A stretch of DNA of 64,000 nucleotides from Curtobacterium sp. MCSS17_008 (GTDB lineage Bacteria; Actinomycetota; Actinomycetes; Actinomycetales; Microbacteriaceae). The position numbers were made by a program, and so were the translations under genes. The notes under the pieces are model-generated. The model was given only the letters and a program-made list of their open reading frames with translations. It searched no databases and was not told where the DNA came from. Shown piece by piece: positions 55,454-62,976 of this stretch. The stretch spans positions 496,001 to 560,000 of the forward strand of contig NZ_QKSM01000001.1 in NCBI RefSeq assembly GCF_003234185.1, written 5' to 3'. Within the stretch, counting starts at the first letter, position 1. The number at the start of each line of letters is the position of its first letter.

Positions 55454-56173
55454 CTAGGCGCCCATGGTCGCGACGGAGACGGACTCGTCACCGGCGACCA
55501 CGCGCCAGACGCTGCCCGTCCCACGGACCTCGAGGGCGCCCTCGCCGACGACCAACGCCGTGTCCTCGTCGATCGCCAGGCCCGCGGTGACGAACTCGGC
55601 CTCGGCCGCGGCGACGAGCCGGGCGAGCGTGCCGGCCTGCACGGCGTGCACGTCGATCGTCAGGTCGACGAGTCCGAGACCCTCGCGGAGCTCGACCTCG
55701 TCGATCCCCTCGGACGCCTCCTGCGGGCAGACCTCGACACCGCCGATGCGCCAGCCGCCGACCAGGGCACGGTCGGCGGCGACCATGGCGCCGGCGGAGT
55801 AGCCGAGGTACGGCAGGCCGTCGGAGACGAGGAGGCGGATCTGGTCGACGAGCGGCTGGATCGCGTCGAGGTACGCCGGGGTGACGCCCCCGCCGACCAC
55901 CAGGGCGTCGACGTCGCTGAGGACGGTCGTCGCGAACACGTCGCCCGCGGCGACCTCGGTCACGAGGACCTCGGCCTGCCGGGCGCCGCCGAGGACCTCG
56001 GCGATGTCCGCGGTGGACGACGGCGTCGCACCGGCGGAGTCGGCGACGGAGAGCAGCGCGATGCGGGGCACGCTCCGGCCGACGGCTGCGGAACGGGCCG
56101 TGGCCTCGGCGAGGAACGGGGCGGCGACGTCCGCCGCGACGAGGGGTCCCCCGCCGACGAGGTGGATGCTCAC
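55454..56173 (-). CDS. Peptidase S51 / cyanophycinase-like protein
   Basis: A 239-residue class I glutamine-amidotransferase-fold peptidase. The nucleophile elbow is LGYSAGAM with S126, after [13 protein letters not shown]. The family includes alpha-aspartyl dipeptidase (PepE) and cyanophycinase; GYSAGA is intermediate and specificity is open. Its GTG overlaps the phosphoribosyltransferase stop by 4 nt. Confidence 0.82.
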   Translation of the reverse strand: MSIHLVGGGPLVAADVAAPFLAEATARSAAVGRSVPRIALLSVADSAGATPSSTADIAEVLGGARQAEVLVTEVAAGDVFATTVLSDVDALVVGGGVTPAYLDAIQPLVDQIRLLVSDGLPYLGYSAGAMVAADRALVGGWRIGGVEVCPQEASEGIDEVELREGLGLVDLTIDVHAVQAGTLARLVAAAEAEFVTAGLAIDEDTALVVGEGALEVRGTGSVWRVVAGDESVSVATMGA

Positions 56174-56703
56174 GACTCGGCCGTCACCGGGGCGAGGGCG
56201 CTCCACGGGAAGGTGATCCACCCGTCGACGCGACGCCACACGTGGTCGGGCTCGAGCACGGTGCCGGGCTTCGAGTACAGGCACGCGCTGCGCACGTCGG
56301 CGCCGGCGTTGCGGATGATCTCGACGACCAGGCGCAGCGTCCGACCGGAGTCGGAGACGTCGTCCACCACGAGGACCCGCTTGCCGGCGAGGCTCGGGGC
56401 GTCGAGCGCGGGCGACAGGATCACCGGCTCGTCCAGGCGCTGCTCGACGTCGGTGTAGAACTCGACGTTGATCGAACCGCACTCCTTCGTACCGAGCGCG
56501 TAGGCCACCGCGCCGGCGATGATCAGCCCGCCGCGGGCGACCGCGACGACGACCTCGGGCTCGAAGCCGGACGACAGGACGTCCTTCGCGAGCAGCCGTG
56601 CCGCGTCGCCGAACTCCAACCAGCCGAGCACCTCGGGCCCGCTCGTCACGGTCACGGTCGAGGGTGCCTGCGCGGTCGACCCGGGTTCGCTGCTGATCGG
56701 CAT
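56170..56703 (-). CDS. Phosphoribosyltransferase
   Basis: A 177-residue type I PRTase. The PRPP loop is VLVVDDVSDSGRT (110-122) and the pyrophosphate loop VAVARGGL. Resembles xanthine/hypoxanthine-guanine PRTases (Gpt-like), but the base cannot be read. Translationally coupled to the S51 peptidase, an odd pairing. Confidence 0.85.
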   Translation of the reverse strand: MPISSEPGSTAQAPSTVTVTSGPEVLGWLEFGDAARLLAKDVLSSGFEPEVVVAVARGGLIIAGAVAYALGTKECGSINVEFYTDVEQRLDEPVILSPALDAPSLAGKRVLVVDDVSDSGRTLRLVVEIIRNAGADVRSACLYSKPGTVLEPDHVWRRVDGWITFPWSALAPVTAES

Positions 56704-56772
56704 CCGCCCACGGTACCGGCAGCGACCCCGCCGCCGCGACCCGTGGCCCGCGGCCGCGCGCGTCCGCCCGCC

Positions 56773-57567
56773 CTAGCTCCTGGGCGCGAGCGGCCCGCGG
56801 GCGAGCTTGTGCTGTGCGGACTGGGCGACCGGTCGCACGGTGACCAGGTCCAGGTTGACGTGGGCGGGGAGCTCGACCGCGTGCACGATCGCCTCGGCGA
56901 CGTCCTCGGCCACGAGCGGCTCCGGCACGTCGGCGTACACCGCCGCGGCCTGCGTTCGGTCTCCGCGGAAGCGCGTCAGGGCGAACTCGTCGGTCTTCAC
57001 CATCCCCGGTGCGATCTCGACCACGCGGAGCGGCTCCCCGTTCAGCTCGAGCCGCAACGCCGCGACCAGGGCGTGCTCGGCGAACTTGGCGGCGTTGTAC
57101 CCGCCGCCGTTCTCGTACGCCACGTGCCCCGCGGTGCTCGTCACCGTGACGACGTCCGCGACGCCCGCGGTGGCCGCGCGTCGCCGGAGCTGCGGGAGCA
57201 GGGCCGCGGTGACGCGCTTCGTGCCGATGACGTTCACCTCGAACATCGCGCGCCAGTCCTCGACGTCGGACTCCTCGACGCTCGCCGAACCGAGGGCCCC
57301 TCCGGCGTTGTTGACGAGGACGTCCGCCCCGCCGGCCTCCTCGACCCACGCGGCGAGCGCCGCGACGGCGTCCGCGTCGGTGACGTCCGCGACCAGGGAC
57401 GCTGCCCCGGTCTCCGCGGCGAGCGCCTCGAGCTTCTCCTGTCGCCGGGCCACGGCCAGGACCTGCCAACCGCGCTCGCGGAACAGGCGGACGGTGGCCG
57501 CGCCGATGCCCGAGCTCGCGCCGGTGACGACGGCGAGCCGCTCGGTGGTGTCGGGACGTGCTGCCAT
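56773..57567 (-). CDS. SDR-family NAD(P)-dependent oxidoreductase
   Basis: Classical short-chain dehydrogenase of 264 residues. Cofactor loop TGASSGIG (15-22), NNAG, catalytic Ser in TVTSTAGHV and YNAAK. RR after strand 2 (VARRQEK) suggests NADPH. Resembles the YdfG serine/3-hydroxy acid dehydrogenase group, with moderate confidence. Confidence 0.9.
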   Translation of the reverse strand: MAARPDTTERLAVVTGASSGIGAATVRLFRERGWQVLAVARRQEKLEALAAETGAASLVADVTDADAVAALAAWVEEAGGADVLVNNAGGALGSASVEESDVEDWRAMFEVNVIGTKRVTAALLPQLRRRAATAGVADVVTVTSTAGHVAYENGGGYNAAKFAEHALVAALRLELNGEPLRVVEIAPGMVKTDEFALTRFRGDRTQAAAVYADVPEPLVAEDVAEAIVHAVELPAHVNLDLVTVRPVAQSAQHKLARGPLAPRS

Positions 57568-57624
57568 GGGCTCCTCCAGGTGGTGTCGGCCACCACCGTA
57601 CCGACCGCAGAGGTCACGATCCGG

Positions 57625-57630
57625 TAACGT
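57625..57630 (+). promoter_or_regulatory. Acyltransferase gene -10 box (leaderless)
   Basis: TAACGT, 8 nt before ATG 57639. Confidence 0.45.
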
Positions 57631-57638
57631 GACCGGCC

Positions 57639-58736
57639 ATGACGACGGACGCCGCTCCCCCAGCGCCCTCCGCTCCGGCGACCACGCTCGAGCCGGGGCG
57701 GTCGCCGCGCCGCATCCCGATGTGGGACACCGCGCGCTTCGTGGCGGTCACGCTCGTCGTGATCGGTCACGCCATCCAGCGGCAGACCGCCGGCAGCGAG
57801 CACGCCCTCGCGTTGTACACGTTCATCTACGCGTTCCACATGCCCGCGTTCGGTGTCATCAGCGGGTACTTCTCGTCCGCGGCCACGCCCACCGCGACCC
57901 GGATGCGACGGACCTTCACGGACATCGTGGTGCCGTACGTCGTCATGCAGACGATCTGGACGGTGGTGCAGGCGATCGTCGAGGGCGGCAAGGACTTCAA
58001 CCCGACGAAGCCGACCTGGACCCTCTGGTTCCTGCTCGCCCTCGGGATCTTCCGGCTGATCCTGCCGTACCTCGCGATCCTGCGGGCGCCGCTCGTGTGG
58101 GCGGTCGTGCTCAGCGTCGGCGTGGGCTACCTCGACAACGTCGACTCCACGTTCTCGCTCGGCCGGGCGATCAGCCTGCTGCCGTTCTTCCTGCTCGGCT
58201 GGCAGGTGAAGCAGTGGGGCGTGTTCGACCGCTGGTACGAGGCCCCGCGGCGGGTCGTCGTCCGGCTCCGCGTGGCGGCCGCGGCGGTCTTCGCCGTGTG
58301 GGCGGTGGCGTGCCTGCTGTTCATCCCGCAGTTCAAGGACTTCGACCTGCACCACTGGTTCTTCTACGACGACTCGTACTCGGGCCTCGGCGAGGACGCC
58401 TGGTGGGCCGGCGGCGTCCGGCTCGGGCTCGTGCTGCTCGCGACGCTCCTGACGGCCTCGTTCCTGCTGCTGGTCCCCCGTCGGACGGTGTGGATCACGC
58501 GCTTCGGCGCCGCGACGATGTACGTCTACCTGCTCCACACGTTCGTCCTGTACCCGATCCGCGAGTCCGGGGTCCTGGCGGGCGAGCACTCGGCGTGGCC
58601 GTACGTGCTGCTCATGGTCGCGGTCGCCTGCGCGGTGAGCCTGTTCCTGGCGCAGCCGTTCGTGCGCCGCGGGATGCGCTGGTTGCTCGAGCCGAAGGTC
58701 GACTGGCTGTTCCGGAAGGACGCGGTCGACCGCTGA
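57639..58736 (+). CDS. Acyltransferase-3 family membrane protein
   Basis: A 365-residue protein with about ten helices. The family acylates sugars or other envelope molecules. Marks are WDTARFVAVTLVVIGHAI (with the family His), FHMPAFGVISGYF and LLHTFVLYPI. Could modify a cell-wall polymer; substrate unknown. Stands alone. Confidence 0.87.
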   Translation: MTTDAAPPAPSAPATTLEPGRSPRRIPMWDTARFVAVTLVVIGHAIQRQTAGSEHALALYTFIYAFHMPAFGVISGYFSSAATPTATRMRRTFTDIVVPYVVMQTIWTVVQAIVEGGKDFNPTKPTWTLWFLLALGIFRLILPYLAILRAPLVWAVVLSVGVGYLDNVDSTFSLGRAISLLPFFLLGWQVKQWGVFDRWYEAPRRVVVRLRVAAAAVFAVWAVACLLFIPQFKDFDLHHWFFYDDSYSGLGEDAWWAGGVRLGLVLLATLLTASFLLLVPRRTVWITRFGAATMYVYLLHTFVLYPIRESGVLAGEHSAWPYVLLMVAVACAVSLFLAQPFVRRGMRWLLEPKVDWLFRKDAVDR

Positions 58737-58780
58737 CGCGGCCGCCGGCAGCCGGGAGGCGCGGGATCCCTGCGCAGGGC

Positions 58781-58801
58781 GCGTTACGTCCGACGTCACG
58801 C
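58781..58801. promoter_or_regulatory. Near-perfect 21-bp palindrome upstream of metY
   Basis: Arms GCGTTACGTC and GACGTCACGC with one mismatch and a 1-bp centre, 28 bp upstream of the metY -10 box. GTTACGTC recurs inverted as GACGTAAC (60361-60368) before metX, so it may be a shared methionine operator. Confidence 0.5.
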
Positions 58802-58828
58802 ACGCTGGTGCCCGCCCGGTCACCTGCG

Positions 58829-58834
58829 TACCGT
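58829..58834 (+). promoter_or_regulatory. metY -10 box
   Basis: TACCGT; the start of transcription would be near 58841, giving a 5' UTR of about 75 nt. A similar TACCGT followed by GTGACG lies before metX (60352-60357). Confidence 0.4.
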
Positions 58835-58841
58835 GACGACC

Positions 58842-58882
58842 GTCGCAGTGCTGCCGCGGGCCTCCGGTCCGGCAGGTGCGAC
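58842..58882 (+). promoter_or_regulatory. Structured 5' leader of metY
   Basis: Two nested stems: GTCGCA (58842-58847) with TGCGAC (58877-58882), and CTGCC (58851-58855) with GGCAG (58871-58875). The hairpin would sit at the very 5' end of the mRNA. It does not match the SAM riboswitch cores I know. Confidence 0.45.
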
Positions 58883-58914
58883 CCGAGGACGGACCGAACC
58901 CGACAGGAGCACCG

Positions 58915-60246
58915 ATGAGCACGAACGACGCCGCCGCCTGGCGGTTCGAGACCGCGCAGGTCCACGCCGGCGCGCAGCCCGACCCGACGACCGGAGCGCG
59001 GGCGACGCCGATCTACAAGACGACCTCGTACGTGTTCGAGAACTCCGACCACGCGCGCGACCTGTTCGCCCTGGCGCAGCCGGGCAACATCTACTCGCGG
59101 ATCATGAACCCGACCAACGACGTCGTGGAGCAGCGGATCGCCGCGCTCGAGGGCGGCACGGGCGCGCTCCTGGTGTCCAGCGGTCAGGCCGCCGAGACGT
59201 ACGCGGTGCTCAACATCGCGGGTGCCGGTGACCACATCGTCTCGTCGTCGTCGATCTACGGCGGCACCTACAACCTGTTCAAGTACACGCTGGCGAAGCT
59301 CGGCATCGAGACGACCTTCGTCGAGGACCAGGACGACCTCGAGGAGTGGCGCCGCGCCGTCCGCCCGAACACGAAGCTGTTCTTCGCGGAGACGATCGGG
59401 AACCCGCGGATCAACGTCCTCGACATCACCGGGGTGAGCAGCGTCGCGCACGAGAACGGGGTGCCGCTCATCGTCGACAACACGATCGCGACGCCGTACC
59501 TCATCCGCCCGTTCGAGCACGGTGCCGACATCGTCGTGCACTCGGCGACGAAGTTCCTCGGCGGACACGGCACGGTCATCGGCGGAGTCATCGTCGACGG
59601 CGGGCGCTTCGCGTGGTCGGAGCACGCCGAGCGCTTCCCGGAGTTCAACTCCCCCGACCCCTCGTACCACGGCGCGGTGTTCGCGCAGGCGGTCGGCAAC
59701 GAGCTCGCGTACGTGGTGAAGGCGCGGGTGCAGCTGCTCCGCGACCTCGGGGCGTCGAACTCGCCGGACACGGCGTTCGCGCTCCTGCAGGGCATCGAGA
59801 CGCTGTCGCTGCGCATCGAGCGGCACGTGTCGAACGCGCAGGAGATCGCCGAGTGGCTCGACCGGCACCCGGACGTGGCGTCGGTGTCGTACGCCGGCCT
59901 GCCGACGTCGCCGTGGTACGCGGCCGCGACGAAGTACGCGCCGCGCGGGGTCGGAGCCGTGCTGTCGTTCGAACTCAAGGGCGGCGTGCCGGCGGGCAAG
60001 GCGTTCGTCGACGAGCTCCGGCTGTTCTCGCACCTGGCCAACATCGGGGACGTGCGCTCGCTCGTCATCCACCCGGCATCGACGACGCACTCGCAGCTCA
60101 CTCCCGAGCAGCAGCTGACGACCGGGGTCACCCCCGGGCTCGTGCGTCTCTCGGTCGGGATCGAGAACGTCGAGGACCTGCGCGCCGACCTCGAGGCGGG
60201 GCTCGCGGCGGCGCGTGCGGTCTCGCAGGAGGGCCTGCGGGCGTAG
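58915..60246 (+). CDS. metY: O-acetylhomoserine sulfhydrylase
   Basis: PLP enzyme that makes homocysteine directly from O-acetylhomoserine and sulfide. A 443-residue fold-type I protein of the Cys/Met metabolism family; PLP Lys in HSATKFLGGHG (near residue 212), YSRIMNPTNDVVEQRI, and the long NSPDPSYHG insertion typical of MetY and not of cystathionine enzymes. AGGAG 7 nt before the ATG decides the start. Upstream of metX on the same strand. Confidence 0.95.
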   Translation: MSTNDAAAWRFETAQVHAGAQPDPTTGARATPIYKTTSYVFENSDHARDLFALAQPGNIYSRIMNPTNDVVEQRIAALEGGTGALLVSSGQAAETYAVLNIAGAGDHIVSSSSIYGGTYNLFKYTLAKLGIETTFVEDQDDLEEWRRAVRPNTKLFFAETIGNPRINVLDITGVSSVAHENGVPLIVDNTIATPYLIRPFEHGADIVVHSATKFLGGHGTVIGGVIVDGGRFAWSEHAERFPEFNSPDPSYHGAVFAQAVGNELAYVVKARVQLLRDLGASNSPDTAFALLQGIETLSLRIERHVSNAQEIAEWLDRHPDVASVSYAGLPTSPWYAAATKYAPRGVGAVLSFELKGGVPAGKAFVDELRLFSHLANIGDVRSLVIHPASTTHSQLTPEQQLTTGVTPGLVRLSVGIENVEDLRADLEAGLAAARAVSQEGLRA

Positions 60247-60270
60247 CACCCCGCCCACCGGGCTCGCACG

Positions 60271-60330
60271 ACGCAACGTCGGCGGTTCCCCGCAGCGCAG
60301 TACCGCTGCGAGGGACCGCCGACGTCGCGT
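60271..60330 (+). terminator. Long hairpin between metY and metX
   Basis: Nested perfect stems: inner CGCAGCG/CGCTGCG (60291-60297 / 60304-60310) and outer ACGTCGGCGG with its complement (60276-60290 / 60312-60325, one bulge), extended by ACGC/GCGT. About 25 bp pair around a 6-nt loop. No U-tract. A terminator of metY or attenuator of metX. Confidence 0.65.
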
Positions 60331-60408
60331 GTCACGGGAGCGGCCCGGACGTACCGTCGTGACGTAACACGGCGGAGGTGGGGCGCGCCTCCCGGCAGAC
60401 TGGACGCG

Positions 60409-61608
60409 ATGGACTGGCAGACGATCCCCGAGGACTCGGTCCCGTCCACCCTCGTGCCCGGGACCGAGCTGGGGACGCTCGGCAAGCCGCCCGTCACGGG
60501 CGCCTGGCGCCCCGGTGACCACCCCGGTGCGCGGCAGTTCGCCGCACTCGGCGAGCAGTGGGTGCGCGGCGGCCGGATCCCGTCCGTGCGCGTGGCGTAC
60601 GAGACGTGGGGCGAGCTGAACGCGGAGCGGGACAACGCGGTCCTGCTCCTGCACGCGATGACCGGCGACTCGCACGTCGCCGGTCCGGCCGGTCCCGGGC
60701 ACCGGACGGCCGGCTGGTGGGGCGACGTCGTCGGACCGGGCCGGGCGATCGACACCGACCGGTGGTACGTCGTCGCGCCGAACATGCTCGGCGGGTGCCA
60801 GGGCACGACCGGACCGTCGTCGGTGGCGCCGGACGGTCTCGAGTGGGGCTCGCGCTTCCCGTTCGTCACGGTGCGAGACCAGGTCGCCGTGCAGGTGCAG
60901 CTGGCCGACCTGCTCGGCATCGACGTCTTCGCGGCCGTCGTCGGTGGCTCCATGGGCGGCATGCACGCGCTCGAGTTCGCGATCGCACACCCCTCCCGGG
61001 TCGCCAGGCTCGCCGTCCTCGCGTCCACGGCGCAGACCACCGCGGACCAGATCGCGGCGAACTCCCTGCAGCGCGCCGCGATCCAGACCGACCCCGCGTA
61101 CAACGGCGGTGACTACTACGAGGCCGAGGCCGGCGAGGGCCCGCACCGCGGTCTGTCGCTCGCCCGCCGGATGGCACTCATGACCTACCGGGCGCCGGAC
61201 GAGCTCAACGGCAGGTTCGCCCGGTCGTGGCAGAGCGACGTCTCCCCCCTCGGCGACGACGGACGGTTCTCGGTGGAGAGCTACCTCGACTTCCACGGGA
61301 ACCGGTTCACCCGGCGGTTCGACGCCTCGTCGTACGTGGCGCTCACCCACGCCATGGACTCGCACGACGTCGGAGCCGGTCGCGGTGGCGTGTCGGCGGC
61401 GCTCGGACTCGTGTCCGCACGGACCCTCGTGCTCGGCGTGTCGAGCGACCGGCTGTTCCCGCTCGAGGACCAGCACCGGATCGCCGCCGGTGTGCCGGAC
61501 ACGCTCGACGGGGACCGCGCCGCGGTGCTCGACAGCGAGTTCGGGCACGACGGGTTCCTCATCGAGCACGAAGCGGTGGGCGCGCACCTGCGACGTCTGC
61601 TCGACTGA
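60409..61608 (+). CDS. metX: Homoserine O-acetyltransferase
   Basis: Acetylates homoserine with acetyl-CoA, the substrate maker for MetY. A 399-residue alpha/beta hydrolase: nucleophile Ser near 180 in GGSMGGMHALEF, Asp in SSDRLFPLEDQ and His in EFGHDGFLIEHE. NMLGGCQGTTGPSS is typical of MetX acetyltransferases. With metY it forms the direct-sulfhydrylation route to homocysteine. Confidence 0.96.
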   Translation: MDWQTIPEDSVPSTLVPGTELGTLGKPPVTGAWRPGDHPGARQFAALGEQWVRGGRIPSVRVAYETWGELNAERDNAVLLLHAMTGDSHVAGPAGPGHRTAGWWGDVVGPGRAIDTDRWYVVAPNMLGGCQGTTGPSSVAPDGLEWGSRFPFVTVRDQVAVQVQLADLLGIDVFAAVVGGSMGGMHALEFAIAHPSRVARLAVLASTAQTTADQIAANSLQRAAIQTDPAYNGGDYYEAEAGEGPHRGLSLARRMALMTYRAPDELNGRFARSWQSDVSPLGDDGRFSVESYLDFHGNRFTRRFDASSYVALTHAMDSHDVGAGRGGVSAALGLVSARTLVLGVSSDRLFPLEDQHRIAAGVPDTLDGDRAAVLDSEFGHDGFLIEHEAVGAHLRRLLD

Positions 61609-61636
61609 GCAGCCACGCGGGCGGCAGTGTCGAGCG

Positions 61637-61668
61637 CGCCGGGCGGCGGTGCCGCGCCGCGCCCGGCG
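61637..61668 (+). terminator. Terminator after metX
   Basis: Perfect 9-bp arms CGCCGGGCG/CGCCCGGCG around an inner GCGG/CCGC stem, 29 nt after the metX stop. A second hairpin (8-bp arms CGCGCGCC and GGCGCGCG, 61695-61702 / 61721-61728) follows, nearer the kinase-like gene. Confidence 0.55.
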
Positions 61669-61818
61669 GTCGTTCCGAGCCATCCGGACGGCACCGCGCG
61701 CCGAACACCCCCCAACGGGTGGCGCGCGTGGAATGATGGCGTCGGGAGCCCTGACCGGGGCTCGGTTTCCCGCCGGACACCCACCGAACACGAACTGACG
61801 TCACCAACCAGGACATCG

Positions 61819-62976
61819 ATGGACTTCATCGCACAGGAACGCGACCGCTTGCTGCGGTCGACCACCCGTGTCGTCGGCGTCACGTGCGCGCTGGTCTCCG
61901 TCGTCGGCATCATCAGCTCGCTCGCCGTGCCCCTGCTCCCGTTGCTCGGCGCGCTCGCCTGCATCGCGGTGCTCATCGCCGCCCTGCTCGTGTTCGGGAC
62001 GAACGGCTCCGTCTGGTGGACGGCCCTCGCGCTCGCCGCCGGACTCGGCGCCCTCGCCCTGCTGCTCCTCGGCGCAGACCCGGACACCCGCGACGTCGTC
62101 GCGAGCGCCGTGGTGCCGCTGGCCGCGGGCTCCCTGTCCGCGCCGCTCATGGCGCAGCGCGGGGCGCCGCTCGGGCTCGCGATGACCATCACCGCCGGGA
62201 TCGCCGCGATCGGTGCCGTCGTCTGGGCCTCCGGCAGCGTGCTCTCGGGCGCAGCAGCGGGCGTCGCGCTCGGATGGGTGCTGGTCGCCGTCGTCTCGGT
62301 GTGGATCGCCAGGAGCATCCCTCGGGTCGCCCGCCGGATCCAGAGCATCGGCACCGCCCACCGCGCCGAGCGACAGGCGAGCGAGACCGAGGCGCAGCGT
62401 CGACAGGGCGCGCGGCTCCTGCACGACACGGTGCTCGCGACGCTGACCCTGCTCGCCCACTCCGGCGTCGGCGTCTCCGAGCAGGCGATGCGCGAGCAGG
62501 CGGCGGAGGACGCCCGGCTCCTCCGCCACCTCCGCCTCGGTGCGACCCCGCAACCGCAGCAGTCCGGCGACTACTCCCTCACCCGTGTCGAGGAGTCACC
62601 GCTCGGACAGACCCTCGAGTCCGTCAAGCAGCGCTTCGGCCGCATGGGGCTCGAGGTGAGCTGGCACGGCACCGGCCAGGTGCTGCTGCCGTCGAACGTG
62701 CTCGACGCGTTCCTGCTCGCGCTCGGCGAGTGCCTGGAGAACGTCCGCCGCCACGCCGGTGTCGGCGAGGCCCACGTCACGATCGTGCACGACCAGGAGA
62801 CCGTGCGGGCCATGGTGACCGACTCCGGCGTGGGGTTCGACCTCGAGGCCGTCAGTCCCGAGCGCCTCGGCTTCAAGGAGAGCGTCGTGAGCCGTCTCCG
62901 TGAGGTCGGCGGCGACGCGAAGCTCTTCTCCGCCCCCGGATCGGGCACCACCGTCGTCCTGGAGGCTCCCCGATGA
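61819..62976 (+). CDS. Membrane sensor histidine kinase-like protein
   Basis: A 385-residue protein with about five or six N-terminal helices (18-165), then GARLLHDTVLATL with a probable phospho-His H202, and an ATPase domain with ECLENVRRHA (N box) and VTDSGVGFD (G1 box). The later G2 box is short. No response regulator gene follows; an unknown membrane protein does, with an ATGA overlap. Confidence 0.8.
   Translation: MDFIAQERDRLLRSTTRVVGVTCALVSVVGIISSLAVPLLPLLGALACIAVLIAALLVFGTNGSVWWTALALAAGLGALALLLLGADPDTRDVVASAVVPLAAGSLSAPLMAQRGAPLGLAMTITAGIAAIGAVVWASGSVLSGAAAGVALGWVLVAVVSVWIARSIPRVARRIQSIGTAHRAERQASETEAQRRQGARLLHDTVLATLTLLAHSGVGVSEQAMREQAAEDARLLRHLRLGATPQPQQSGDYSLTRVEESPLGQTLESVKQRFGRMGLEVSWHGTGQVLLPSNVLDAFLLALGECLENVRRHAGVGEAHVTIVHDQETVRAMVTDSGVGFDLEAVSPERLGFKESVVSRLREVGGDAKLFSAPGSGTTVVLEAPR

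Noticed and set aside
58737-58914. SAM riboswitch before metY
   Set aside because: The conserved cores of SAM-I and SAM-IV known to me are not present; only a simple nested hairpin is seen.
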